Shown here piece by piece: positions 51,818 to 63,140 of a DNA stretch of 64,000 nucleotides. How positions within the stretch are numbered: position 1 is the stretch's first letter; every line of letters starts with the position of its first letter. The stretch comes from Peribolospora baueri (taxonomy: Eukaryota > Basidiomycota > Peribolosporomycetes > Peribolosporales > Peribolosporaceae), in contig JAMDHS010000001.1 in the NCBI GenBank assembly GCA_029717555.1, forward strand, positions 186,001 to 250,000, in the 5' to 3' direction. The position numbers and the translations under genes were made by a program. The notes below the pieces were generated by a model that ran no database searches, was not told the DNA's origin, and saw only the letters and a program-made list of their open reading frames with translations.

Positions 51818-53209
51818 ATGCGCGACATGCCACCGAGCTTGCCTCCTTCGGCGCCAGCAGCGGTTCTCCACTCCCTCAAGCGAGCGGCACGCAAGGACAT
51901 GTCTGCTAAGCTCGCGAGCGTGAGCAGCGATGTCATCCAAGCAGAATGTAGGTTTCCTTGGCCTTCTCGGAGGTGCCTCCGAGGGCATGGTCACGGTCGG
52001 GACAGCCACATTGACTGGTACTGGGCCTGTTTGTACCTTACTGGTTACTTTCAGCTCAAATCGTCACCCACCGGATTCTCTCCTCTCGGACGTACGCTCG
52101 CGCTGGGTCAGTGAGTGTGTATATCAGCATGGACACGGGCGAGGTGGACACGACGGCGATCATCCAACACGCTTTGGCAAACGGTAGGCGCCTTATTCCT
52201 CTTTGCTTTCCCATAAGGAGCTAACGGTGCCGACTCATGTACGATTGCAGGCAAGCGCCTCTACGTTCCGCTCTGGCAGACTTCTTCGAACCCTCTCCCC
52301 GCTTCTCCAGCTCCCACCCCAGGCACCTCTGCCCCTTCTACCTCAGCCGCCTCCACTCCAAACCCTTTCGCGAACCTCTCAGTCCCGCCAGTGGGTGTTG
52401 CAACTGGCTCCGTCAACTCTTCCGGCTCTGTTTCTCCGGTACCTTCCCCTTCCCCTTCAGTCGGAACTCGCACGAGCCAAGGCGGGCAACGCTTTGCGTC
52501 GGACATGCGTATGGTGCGCTTAACTGACTGGGAGGACTTCACGAGCCTGGCTGTGAACAGATGGGGAATCCGCGAGCCTGACCCGCTCATCCCGGCTAAG
52601 AGGGCTCATCTGACGAAAAGGGACGTGCAGGCAGCCGTGGAGCAGGCGATGACGGAGTCGGGGGAGATGGTAGAGAGGGAGGACGCGTTGGATGAGAGCA
52701 CTGGCGGACAGGGTTTGGATCTCATCCTCATGCCAGGTGAAGCCAGCCTTCCCGTCTTACAGAAGGAGCCCTGCGCGTACGTTGGGGTACGAGTCCTTCT
52801 CCGACTTTCTGACTGCCCTTCTTTTGCTTTTGGTAGGCCTTGCTTTCGACTACAAAGGTAACCGACTCGGCCACGGAAAAGGGTACTACGATCGATACAT
52901 TCGCAAGTGCGAGACGTGGGCACGAGAACACCGTCATAGTAGTGGACCGGTTGCAGGTGGGCCTCCCTCCTTCATTCTTCGTCCCGCACCGGGCGGGACT
53001 GGGGAAATTTCACACGCAAACTCGGCCATCTGACGCTTGCAATTCCGTTCGTCCGCCCAACGCAAGTGGCCCTCGCTCTTCGTGCGCAGCTCCTTCCCGA
53101 GCCAGAGCTCGTTCCGACGGACGAATGGGATCAACAACCAGATGCTATCGTCACGGCCGACTCGACCATGGTGCGGAGGGGTGCTGAGGAAGGAGGCTTC
53201 GCCGAGTAG
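51818..53209 (+). CDS. FAU1: 5-formyltetrahydrofolate cyclo-ligase
   Basis: The enzyme uses ATP to turn 5-formyl-THF into 5,10-methenyl-THF, recovering folate. The start at 51818 (MRDMPPSLPPSAPAAVLHSL) or 51827 leads to KRAARKDMSAKLASVSSDVI. Spliced: SQIVTHRIL, SVSVYISMDTGEVDTTAII and KRLYVPLW. A Ser/Pro/Thr-rich insert of about 55 residues follows where most homologues have a few. The conserved block resumes RFASDMRMVRLTDWEDFTSL, NRWGIREPD, LDLILMP|GLAFDYKGNRLGHGKGYYDR (folate/ATP site) and ends DAIVTADSTMVRRG. Stop at 53209. Six or so exons. It converges on the stomatin gene with 102 bp between stops and diverges from the LRR gene over about 200 bp. Confidence 0.93.
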
Positions 53210-53311
53210 TGACATGGACGGAGTCAAGCTGGATTTGGACCCGTGGGAATAGGATGGCCCCAACCGCCACTGAGAGATACTCTGCGCCATGACTGGAGGT
53301 CGTACATACAA

Positions 53312-55474
53312 TCAGGCCTTATACCCGCCCCTCTCGTCTCCTCTCGTCCTCGCCTTTCCTGTCGTCTCCTGTTGTCCTCCAAAAGCCCTAGCCAGCTCGC
53401 CGTACTGCTCGTTGTACCAATCCATATCTCCAGGCTCAGGCGGTCTACCGATCGCATCCATCGCCCCTGGAGGTCGGAGAGCGCCTTCGAACGCCGTCTC
53501 TGGAGAGGCAACGCCGGCCGGGTCCGGGGGCGTCCGAGACGCCGGGTCAGAGTCGGGTTGAGACACGGGCGGCGAGTCCGGCGCATCTGGAGCAGAGAGT
53601 CGTTCAGAAGGAGGCGCGGACTGCAAATTTCGGGAGCGGGATAAGGTGTCGAAAATGCTGAGCGCTTGGGCGATCATGCCGCCCGCGTTATCAAGCGAAG
53701 CAGGGACGATGACTGAGTTGCCTTCTTTGGCGAGCTGGTTAAATGCCGTCAATGAAGGAGGGCGATGCATTAGAAAGCGCGCCGCGACCAAAATCAAGAA
53801 AATACTGTGAAGCTCACCTTTCCGAACGCTTCGACCCACTCTCCGGCGATCTTGAGCGCCACGGCGTCCTTTCCTCCGTGTGCTGAGGAGATCGCCTCGC
53901 CCACCTTACGAACGGCTTCTGCCGTCGCTTGTGCTCGCAGGGCGATCGCACCTGCCTCACCCCTGGCCACATTCACCTGTTCGGCTTGACGAGCTTCAGA
54001 AACGAGAATGGCGGACTGTTTCTTGCCTGGATGCGAGGACGACGAGGACGGATTGAGAAAGGGCAAGGTAGGCGATATCTCGAATACGAACAGATCGCCG
54101 ATGCAAAGCTTGCTCCAGGCTCACCTTCCGCCTCGAGCACCTGAGCTCGCTTCGTTCTCTCTGCACTGACTTGGAGCGCCATGGCCTCCACGATCCTATG
54201 AGGCGGTGTGATATCCTTGATTTCGTACCTTAACACCGTCACACCCCAGTCAGCCGAAGCGGTGTTGATCGCCTGGGCGTGAAGGGATGAAAGGGCACGA
54301 CGTGAGATCCTGAGGAACGTTATGAACAAGGCAAAAGTGAACACAACAGGAAAGGAGTAATACCTCGGTTATGCGTATATTGAGATTCGCCCTTTCCTTT
54401 AATGTCTCGTCGAGCGTCATCGAGCCAATTTCTGAACGCATTGTTGTCATGGCAAGTTGCGAGACGGCATCTTTGAAATTGAAGCGACGGACAAGCTCGG
54501 ATGAGAAGGGATTGAAACAGGCCAAGCGAGTCAAGAAACCAGGACAAGATCAACTCACAAAAGGCGTCTTGCACACCGTAGCTTGCCTTGTACGGCTCGA
54601 ACACCTTGAGATAAAGCACGCCATCCAACTGGAGGCCAACATTATCGGCCGTGCTTTAAAGCCAGAGCGGTGAGCAAGGAGCAACGCGAGAGTCAACAGT
54701 TGTCCGACCCTAGATTGCATATGGAGCCAACAATGGAAGAGCAAGCCCGCGGACTCACATGGCCATTTGTGCCGGGATCTCGATTGCAGTTTCCTTCAGC
54801 GACTGGACGTATGCTGGACAAACGGGAAGCCACAAATACAAAAAAATCAACGTCGTCATTGAAGGTGAGAGATGTCAAGATCTTTTCCCTTTCCACACCC
54901 TAGAGTAGTATCGTGTCCCTCACCGACGCGATCGACAAACGGAATGAGTAAGTTCAGGCCCGGTTGGAGGATCTTGTCAAATCGACCGAAGCGTTCCACC
55001 ACATATGCTTGTTGCGTCGGAACCAACATGATACCCACTTTCAACAAACGGAAAGCATTGCAGATGCAAGAGACAAGTGTGGTCAATTATCACCAGAACG
55101 AGCCTTACCTTCCCCTTCCATCCCTAAAACTTCCACAGTAGACTCTCACAGTTCAGTGGAAGCCGCGTCCTGTTCGGTCCACCCATGCCGGTGTTCATCC
55201 GAGGGGCGGCATGGGTTCCCGAGAACGAGCGAACCTGGTTCCTGCTCCCAAGACCCCCGATCTTGTCTCCTCGGCTCTCCGGTCTACGGTCGCGTGTGCT
55301 GACGGGGCCGCTCTGGCTGGCTCGACCAAGAACAGCGGAGGTAACATATCGGTGGGCGGCCCCACCGTCGAAGGTCGTGTGAAACTGAGAAGCCGAGGAA
55401 ATGCGGATGGAGTTTCCTAACAGCTCAAGTCGCCGCAAGGACAGCACCGCATGGCTCGCGAGGGGCTTAGCCAT
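53312..55474 (-). CDS. stomatin-like protein 2 (SPFH domain), mitochondrial
   Basis: SLP2 organises cardiolipin-rich patches of the mitochondrial inner membrane and stabilises respiratory and protease complexes. The first exon (55474) is MAKPLASHAVLSLRRLELLG...FHTTF, a presequence, and a second short block ends VRSFSGTHAAPRMNTGMGG. The SPFH domain is spread over short exons: MLVPTQQAYVVERFGRFDKI, LQPGLNLLIPFVDRV, TADNVGLQLDGVLYLKVFEP, YKASYGVQDAF and AVSQLAMTTMRSEIGSMTLD. TLKERANLNIRITE, WGVTVLRYEIKDITPP and RIVEAMALQVSAERTKRAQV follow. The coiled coil is SEARQAEQVNVARGEAGAIA and the C-domain VIVPASLDNAGGMIAQALSI. A Pro/Ser-rich tail ends at 53312. About nine exons. Confidence 0.94.
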
Positions 55475-55799
55475 GTCAAAAATGAGACTTGAATTATTGT
55501 CCCGGGTGTCAGAGAGCGGTCAGACTGGGAACTTTTCAGCGCAAGTGAGCGGAGCAGCGACCGGCTTGTATCGGTCGGAAGTGGTTGGAAGACAAAGGTA
55601 ATGAAGACGAATGGAGGGTATAAGATTGTCTCTACGATTGACGTCACGTGATACTACTGCAATCTCGCTCGGCGGGCTGGACACGGCGCCATACGAATCA
55701 ATTTGCCTTCCAGTCTTTGACAACGTATCGCCGCCGTCTCCTTTCTCTTGTCGCGCAAATATCGCCCAGTACATCCCTGAACTGTGGCCGTAACGCAAC
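55475..55799. promoter_or_regulatory. divergent intergenic region, SLP2 / FAR11
   Basis: A 325-bp spacer between divergent starts. It contains a gacgtcacgtgat word near 55638-55652, which combines CRE-like (TGACGT) and E-box-like (CACGTG) cores. I see no other feature. Confidence 0.45.
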
Positions 55800-58700
55800 A
55801 TGGAGGCACCCGGCTTCCCAATCGACGGGACGGACGGTCAGGCGGCGCCTCCGCCTCCTCCGTCACAAGGGGACCTCGTGACCGGTAGACCTCCAAGTGC
55901 GCCGATAGATGATAGCATCACCCTCGGTCAGCTCAAGGCCATGGTCAACGCTGTCAAGCGCAAGGTGAGATTTGCGTTGCATGTTGCGCTTTTTTGCATA
56001 GCTTGAGCGACGTTTCCGGGTCCAGCCCTGTTGCTTGGCCCTGACATTGCTCTATCGGTTAGCGCCAGCCAAAGTGGAAACTCAGGAGAGCTACGAAACT
56101 GAGTCGTCTTTTCGCTCTTTTTTCATGTCTTATTTACTCACAGGTTTCGCGATATGATTTCCCGGCGTCGGCTGATTCGGACACCCTCATGTCTGAGATC
56201 CAGGAGTTCTACTCATACGTGGAGGTCCCGCAGGTGCTGGATAACCGAGCCGCTTGGGAAGAAGCATACTCCGAAGGTCGGTGGCTCTTCTTAGCCGCGT
56301 ATGTGTGATTGTATGTCCATGTGCTTGTGTTTTTTTCTGATTCTTCTTCTTGCCTTCCTTGTAGAATGGTCTACCCTTACTCCGCGACAACGACGTGCCA
56401 TCGTAACTGACCTGCTTGAATGCCTCGAGCGGAAAGACCCTGAGATGCGGAACAAGGCCAGCCGAAGACTGTTGTATGTTTTGCAAGGTGTGTCTATTTT
56501 GCATTTTTCTTGTTCGAGTGCAACGCTCATTCTCGCTCCCGGCTCAACTGTCCCAATAGGCACCTTTGCGCACACGACGTCGCCCGAGCACCAATTGCAT
56601 TGGATGATCGAGAACGCACGACTCGTCCGCGACTGCGGTGGTTTGGAGCAGATTTATGCTGCCTTCAAACTTGCTTGTTGGAAGCATGATTATCTAAGGT
56701 GACTAAGTTTTCTCTCCCTAGCAGAAGGAATGAGCACTCCTTCAGCCTCAGTGCCTATCATTGACCGAGCTCGGGCCGTCTCCGTCTACCTTGGTTGTGC
56801 AGCGGATTGCCGGATTATATTCCCGGGCCATCAGTACCCGGATCGTCTAGCGAGCCACCAGAACCACTGATGACGGCGGCCGACAAGGCAGATTATTTGG
56901 ATGAGCTCAACGTGGATCTCTCGCTTTACCTCTCGCAGCTCTACCTTCTCGTAGAGACTTGGAGAGGGGACGAGGGCTTTGGTGAGGAATGCATGAGCCT
57001 CGACCCGCCACTGCCATGTTATCTTTGGAGCACTGTTGCCGGTTTGCGGGAGAAAAACGCGAAGGGCTATCCCGTCAAAAAGGTGAGGACGGGTTCACTG
57101 TGACGAGATTCAAAGCCCACTATTTACGTAGTCCTTCTGCTCCACGCTTTTCCAGCTGTTGCTGCTCTTGTGGAAGTCGTTGCTGGCGACATTCGGCGGA
57201 ATGAAGGACGTCGAGAGGTGCAAGAGGCTGACCAGGGAGATGGAGGGCCTCAAGGTTGTTGGTGATGACAAACGTGGGTGTGATGGACATTCTTTTCTCG
57301 ACGCACCCTTTAACGCTCCTCACATCTTCTCTACCATGTGACAGCAAACGCCTTGAAGACCTCGCCGCTCGACTATCTTTCCTTCCAGAACGAGGTCGCC
57401 GCAAAATATCCGACTTTCACCCCACCGAAACCGTCCGAGGGCGAATCTTTCCCCCTGGAGAAACTAGCTCAAGTCGTCGCCCCCATCCCCGTTCGCCCTT
57501 ATGGTCCGGCTCCCGGTGCAGGCCCGTCATTGCTGGATGCCGGCCCCGCAGGTGCGGCCGGTGGATTCACTTTCGGTGGCGCTACTAGGGCAGGGATGAA
57601 TCCTCACCAGCCGCCGGGCACTGGCTTCGGCCCGGGCACCCCCGCGTCTACACCTCCGCCCACGCCACCGCCTGCTCCTCCACCGCCGAAGCCGAACAAG
57701 CAGAAATATCAAACCGACCAGAGCCGGCCATTCGTCTTCCCTTTCTCCGTCTCCGCCCACGGCCGTGGGAGGTTGGTGCCGTTCTCGATCGACGAGGCTG
57801 GGAACATGTACAATCGGGACATGTTCATCAGCACGGAGGCTTGGCAAATGTGGCAGATTCGGGAGCAGCTCATCGAGGATGAGAGCGGGATGGGCAAGGC
57901 GAAGGAAGGTGGCCTCGGTGGCGGGGAATGGGCATCGGAGGCGAGGTCCCCGGGCGAGTCGAGCATCGGTCCCTCAAGCAGCATGGGCGATCCGACAGGT
58001 AGCGGAACAGACTCCTCTTCTTCATCTTCGTCTTCAAAACAGTTGCGCGGAACTGGCGAGCCGAGCCTCGAGCGGGTGAGGGCATGGGCAGAGGCAGTGA
58101 AGGAGGAGATTGCACAGGAGGAAGCCAGGCCGGAGGGCAAGCCAGGCGAGGGTGAGGGCGAGGTGTCTTCCGTGGAGACCAAGTTCAAAGACCGAGCAAA
58201 GATCAGAAGACTCAAGGAGCGCAAGACCGACTTGACCAGGTTGGAGAACGTGGATGTCGTCTATGTGAGTAGCACGGCGCCCTTTGTTGCATGTCTCGAT
58301 ATACGAGGTGACTTGTGGGCTGATCATCCCCGACGTGGTCATACCCATCGTCGTAGGGTCATACTCTCCCTCATTTGCAATCAGCGGTGATCGTCTTGCT
58401 TAAACTTCTCCTCGCCACCGTCACCGCATCGAGCAACCAGAACCCGGCGCAGAGCAGCAGCGGGTTTCAAATGGAAGGTAAGCTTGGGACGCGGGAAGCT
58501 TTGAATAGCTGCCGCGCCGTTGCTGATCTCAGCGCCCGCTCTTCTTCTCCAGGCGTAGATCAACCACCGCCGACTTTGGAGGACATCGACGTGATGCGAC
58601 ATCGCGAGATCACTTCCAAAGCCGTTTCCGCAATCCTCCTGCTCTCCCTCAAGTGGTTCAAAGCATCCCGTGCGTAAGGCAACTGCTACGCCGACCGTAC

Positions 58701-59733
58701 GAAATAAACGATCGTCGAGCTCACCACGAGTCGCTGTACCTCCCTCGACAGACGCCATGAAGTTCCACTACCTTTCGCAATTGTTGGTCGATTCCAACTG
58801 TCTTCTGCTGATCTTGAAGATGTTTGGCTTGCAAGAGGTGGCAAACTCGGTCAAGGCGAAGAACGAGGCGGATGAGTACAAGTGAGCTTTGGATGAAGGA
58901 CGGTCACTGGCGCGAAAAAATGACGCTCTCGATGCTGATGCCATTGCTCGGCTCTATTTCAGCTTCTTCCGCTACTGCTATCTCCACGGGTCTCACGAGC
59001 AACGCCCGATGACGAGACCGGAAGACTCCATCCTTTCCGGCGCTCCAGCCATTTCGCGAATGAGCTCGGCGGCGTCGAACGCCTCGACCGACAACCCGCT
59101 CACGGCGAACGGTGCGGAAGGGGACGAGGTAGAGTTGCTGACGGACTACTCGTGGCGCAATTTTTTCGCCAACATCAACTTTACGCGTATCTTGCAAAAG
59201 CTCACAAAACGGAGGATCCATCGCGTGCTGCTGCTCGTGCAGTACAAGAGCTCGGTCAGTCTCGCTTCGTGATGGCTCAACGGATACAAACTGGAACTGA
59301 TGGTGATTCGTTCCTCCACGATAGGCTATTCTCAAGCGTGTTCTAAAGGTGCCCCACCCGGTGCTCCAGCTTTACATCCTCAAAGTCATCAAGAGTCAGG
59401 TGCCATTCTGCGGGCGCAAGTGGCGGCAATGTGAGCGCAAACTTGGCTTTGACACGAGATCGGATAGAACGCTGACAAGCTGTCGTGCGTGTGCTGTCTT
59501 TCCTCAACACAGCCAACATGAAGGTGATCACCGCCATTTACCTCAACTGTCGGCCGGACTTGCGAGACGAATGGCTCGCTGGCGTCGACATCGACGGGGA
59601 CGTCGAGGAGGCGCTCCCTCAAGAGCAGGCCCTTCGTTCCCTCGTTGGTTTCTACAATTCTTCCCGCTTCCCCGCTCAGTCCGCCAACCTTCCGGGTCAT
59701 CGTCGATCGTCCAGCAGTGTGTCCATTGACTGA
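55800..59733 (+). CDS. FAR11: STRIPAK subunit FAR11 / STRIP (N1221-like)
   Basis: Far11/STRIP is a scaffold of the striatin-phosphatase complex, which controls cell-cycle arrest, fusion and hyphal development in fungi. The start is MEAPGFPIDGTDGQ with a Pro run. The N1221 domain reads VSRYDFPASADSDTLMSEIQ, EFYSYVEVPQVLDNRAAWEE, WSTLTPRQRRAIVTDLLECL, SPEHQLHWMIENARLVRDCG, ADKADYLDELNVDLSLYLSQ and KLLLLWKSLLATFGG. A Pro-rich linker (TPPPTPPPAPPPPKP) precedes the C-terminal DUF3402 part: RPFVFPFSVSAHGRGRLVPF, LPKFHYLSQLL-like stretches, RNFFANINFTRILQKLTK, LQLYILKVIKSQVPFCGRKW and NMKVITAIYLNCRPDLRDEW. A Ser-rich end stops at 59733. About fourteen exons; all family landmarks appear in order. Confidence 0.92.
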
Positions 59734-60392
59734 TCTGCCGCTCGATGAATCTGTCGACCGATATGGTTTCTCAGACGTGCAGTACAGCTTGTACAGAGTG
59801 TACAGATTGAACGTACCCCGGAAGATGCACGGAAGCTGCGCAAAGCCAGAGACCGTTGTCCCCTATCGAAGCATAGCTTCATCCCTGCCCGCGGCCTCCG
59901 GGCTTTCCGTTATCTGATATCCAGCCCCGGCCCTCGCCATTGCCGCTCTGCAGATCTCCACGCTATATTTCCACCAACGTTGTCTGCCTCACATCAGCAC
60001 GTCCTGTTGGATGAGCTGCGCGACCGACGGCCGCTCGACGTCCCCTTTTTAACGGCATCATGATCATCTGAAGAGATAAAGTGAACGCGGGTTGCTGACC
60101 TCTTCCCCTAGCCATCGTTCAACGTCTCAGACGTCTCACCTTCTGCCTAGTTAACTCCGAGGCTGAGAACGCCGGCGTACGCCTCCAAGGCCACGGGTCG
60201 AGTTGGCGATGCGGTTGTCCGGCCACGTCCGTCCGCAGGCCTCGCTGGAGGGCGGCCCCCAGCGGTGCCCGGGGACGATAACAGCGGGACGACGACACGA
60301 TCGCGGCGCCGATAGGGACTAGCGACATGCAAGCTGGATGGATGGCGGAAAGGAGGACGGACGAAGGGATTCGATGGCGCTCCAAGCAGAGG

Positions 60393-60510
60393 TACTTATA
60401 CTTTATCGTTAGAAGAAATAGTTATTGATTAAATTAAATTGATATATATTAACTATTATAGAAATAATATACTTAGATATCCTAAATCCTAATTTGAATA
60501 GAAATCTTGA
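60393..60510. other. AT-rich island
   Basis: About 115 bases almost free of G and C (for example ttaaattaaattgatatata around 60429-60450) within an otherwise GC-rich window. It lies between FAR11 and the tRNA gene. No coding, tRNA or terminal-repeat structure is evident in it. Confidence 0.8.
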
Positions 60511-60617
60511 GTCGAGAGCAGAGATCGCCATCATGTGCACGGGCCAGTTCACCTGCTTCCCTCGAACATTCCCGACCCCGCGATCGCATCGCAAAAAGAT
60601 CCCACGCCTCAGCGTGG

Positions 60618-60625
60618 AAAAAAAA
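60618..60625 (-). terminator. RNA polymerase III terminator of the tRNA gene
   Basis: A run of eight T on the minus strand starts three bases after the tRNA 3' end, the normal stop signal for polymerase III. Confidence 0.85.
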
Positions 60626-60627
60626 CA

Positions 60628-60715
60628 TGACCACTCACGGGCTCGAACCGTGGACCTTATCCGTTCTGGATTTCTCCTGTTAAGGATACGCCGTAACCAA
60701 CTAGGCCAAGCAGTC
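60628..60715 (-). tRNA. tRNA-Val (anticodon AAC), with 14-nt intron
   Basis: The minus strand folds fully. The acceptor stem is GACTGCT with AGTGGTC (7 pairs, two of them G-U), and the discriminator base is A. The D arm is in TGGCCTAGTTGGTTACGGC (A box). The anticodon stem is TATCC with GGATA. The T arm is CACGG-TTCGAGC-CCGTG (B box). The anticodon loop reads TTAACA then C, interrupted after position 37 by a 14-base intron (GGAGAAATCCAGAA). Mature length is 74. The loop TTAACAC is that of fungal tRNA-Val(AAC), which reads GUU and, as inosine, GUC. Reading TAA as anticodon (Leu) fails because there is no long variable arm. Confidence 0.9.
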
Positions 60716-61500
60716 GTTTTCAATATTGGCTTTTTGTACCCATGCCTTTTATGAGGTGAGCCTACATTCAGGATATTGACGACTAACAAATGCCGACGGG
60801 TCGAACCAGGCGAAACCCACGCCGACCGGCTCGACCACCGAATTCTGGCCTTGGCCAACAACCTTTTCCCCAGGTCGGCCACGGTGATCGGCCGTCGAGC
60901 AAGCGCGACGAGGCGGATCTGGAACGGAGCGACCGCTATGCGACTGGACGAGGACATCTAGCTCTTTTATGCGCTTCCACCGGCCCAAGCCTAGGATCCG
61001 GCTGTCGACGAGGCCGACCACGGTGATGGAGGAGCCGACAGAAGGGTCCTGCTTGCCTGGACGAACCCTCAGGATGCCGTCGAGGCCATGGAGGCGCTCG
61101 CCGCCATGCCCCGGTCGGACGAAAATCGTCTCAAGGCGCAATGCTCCGTCCTCTTCTTCCATTGCGCCTCGTGCAGGCAGCAGGAGCTTGGGACGCAAAA
61201 CACCAAGCACCGCTGCCCGCGGTCGACCCCTGTGAGGCCTGTCACGGCGACCAAGGCCCCCGGCGCGATAGCCCGCATCGCACCCATGTTTGCTGTGCAG
61301 AGGTCCATCTATTAGTCCAGCCCGCCATTCGCGGGCTCGACGAGAAACCAAGGGCTTACTTCTTTGCATCCGGATCGACGCTTGCTCCGAGCGCTGAGCA
61401 CGGCGAGGATCGACGCTCGGCCCGTCAGCGACGGGCTTGCTCTGCACCCGCGGCGACGCCTCCGTCCCCAAGCATGCGAAGGCTCTGGAGCGGTGACGAA
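60716..61500. other. GC-rich stretch without a recognised gene
   Basis: Open frames exist on both strands (for example minus 60749-61528, plus 61088-61315), but none shows a domain, signal or splice structure I can defend. It may be the downstream end of the decayed coding region to its right or part of an old mobile element. Confidence 0.35.
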
Positions 61501-61506
61501 ATGCGG

Positions 61507-62970
61507 TCAATCTGCAAAAAAAGGCCACGTGTCAGCGTAAGCGACACGAAATGGACACTCTGTTCGCAAGCTACACACCTCCGCCTTGGTCTCCTCCAGC
61601 AGGCTCTCTAGGCCAATCTCCCGACACTCTTCCTCGACATCGCCGCCCAGCTTCTGAAATGCTGAGCGCGACGACCGATCGAGACGGCCGTTCCCCGAGA
61701 TGACGCGCTCGGCCAGCACTCGCTTGAGTTGGACGAGATACAAGAGTTTGTATCTCGCCGGCGCGACCACAGGGTCGTACTTGATGCAACCCGGGTCGAA
61801 TGTCGACAGCAGTAGCGTGTAGCTGCCACCGACACGAATGACCGCGAGGTTCCCACGTACGCGAGGAAGCCCGTGTCGCTTCCAGGCTGGCATCCGGGGG
61901 CGAAGTGTCGCGGCCGCCTCGTCGCCGACAGCGTCGTAGCCGTCGAGGACCTGTGACAAGAGAAGGCGGTTGACCTATTTAACGGGAAAGTGTCAGTGAC
62001 GCTAGGCAGCGCAAGCAGGTTCGTCGCGATCGCGCAAGGAGGAGTACCTTGGTCGCCATTGCTGTCATGATGACCGGCTGGACGATCGCGAGGTACCTCG
62101 CGAGGAGGTGGACCGCCGTGTCTAGATGGTTAGGGCTGTAAAAAAAGATGGGCACCATCAGCACCGGCTGGAATTGAAAGTCCAATCGCCAATGGTGGGT
62201 TAAAAAAGAAAAAGAAAGCCTCAGGTCGGGCCCACGCACTCGAAGCAGAGGGCCCAGAGATCCACGAAAGGGCCTCGGAAAGTGGCGAGGAAGTCGAGGC
62301 TCTCTTCTCGTCATAGGGCCTCATCCGGAAGGCATCTTGCGTGTGCGCCAAGCGCCATTTCGATCCTGGGAACCCTCCAGAAGTTTAAGACTCGGTTAGA
62401 GCGCATCAAGCAACGGTACGGTCGCAGAACCGAGCCGAACGAGCCCACCTCGTTTCCGACCCCGCACACGGGCCCCAGAACGAGGTCTTGCCGTCCATAT
62501 CCCCCAGCGTAGCGTCCTTCCCAAGGAGTAGGAAGACGACTTTCCCTTCTGGTCGAGGGCAAAGGCGGAGGTGTTCGCTATCGCCGTTTCCAAGCCTCGG
62601 TCGCACATGACCTTGCCCTCGACTCCTAGGGCAATGTAACGGGCCCGAGAGACACGGAAGAGCTTGTCGACCTATTCCCTGCGCCGATCTCACTGGGAAC
62701 AGGCTTGGTGAAGAGAGCCTGCTGGCCTTTGAGGATCTAAACCAGGTAAGTCGGCGGGGATTAAGCCAGGAGTTGGCAGTGGCCGACAGAAACCGGCTCA
62801 CCTTGTCTCGCAACTGAATGGCCTCTTCTGGGACGACCCAGTCGCCCTCCTCTATGCCGCCCGGGGCCGATTTTAAGGCCGTCTGGCCGGCGGTATCGAT
62901 GAGGAAAGCCTCGACGCACCTAACGTCCCTCGAAGCGAGTCGGAACATTTGCAGGGGCGTCAGAGGACGG
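61507..62970 (-). pseudogene. decaying multi-exon coding region, family unknown
   Basis: Several minus-strand blocks read like true protein and are joined by plausible GT-AG introns. Block 1 (about 62970-62802) is FRLASRDVRCVEAFLIDTAG, ending EEAIQLRDK|. Block 2 after the intron is ILKGQQALFTKPVPSEIGAG. The frame must then shift to continue VDKLFRVSRARYIALGVEGK and CDRGLETAIANTSAFALD, and shift again for GKVVFLLLGKDATLGDMDGK. Farther on, PNHLDTAVHLLARYLAIVQP and VIMTAMATK| join over an intact intron (GTACTC...AATAG) to VNRLLLSQVLDGYDAV. That block runs through RPRMPAWKRHGLPRV, SYTLLLSTFDPGCIKYDPVV and APARYKLLYLVQLKRVLAER to about 61580. At least two frameshifts make it a likely pseudogene. 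It could be a host gene or the cargo of a mobile element; I cannot name it. Confidence 0.5.
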
Positions 62971-63140
62971 CAATGAGCACATCTTGGATGTTGTACGTGC
63001 TTGACCTGTAAAGTCCCTTTGACAGTCGTTGTTTGAGTGCATTGCTTGATGTACAAAGCACAAAGCTGATGTTTGGCGTCCCTCCATACCCTTCTACAGG
63101 CTGTGATTTCGGCGCGGTCCTTATCTGTATGCATGAAGGC
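62960..63140 (-). mobile_element. MULE-like transposase relic, DDE-region fragment
   Basis: The minus strand carries FMHTDKDRAEITACRRVWRD followed by AKHQLC (63137-63060). This matches the last catalytic block of basidiomycete MULE/SWIM-type transposases (TDKDxAEIxA...WPDAKHQLC). After a frameshift the family pattern continues as NALKQRLSKGLYRSSTYNIQ. No flanking terminal repeats were seen. This is a broken DNA-transposon piece. Confidence 0.7.

Larger units (their letters stand above)
59734..60627. other. gene-poor spacer after FAR11
   Basis: Nearly 900 bases with no supported gene. The left part is probably the FAR11 3' UTR. GC-rich sequence (about 60150-60400) gives way abruptly to the AT-rich patch at 60393. 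Open frames on the minus strand (60119-60385) show no family resemblance. Confidence 0.45.

Noticed and set aside
60628-60715. Reading of the tRNA as tRNA-Leu(TAA)
   Set aside because: The variable arm is only five bases, and the loop TTAACA-C with TATCC/GGATA stem fits anticodon AAC with an intron after position 37.
60409-60957. 182-residue minus-strand frame ending in the AT island
   Set aside because: It covers the tRNA gene antisense to its own structure and shows no protein character.
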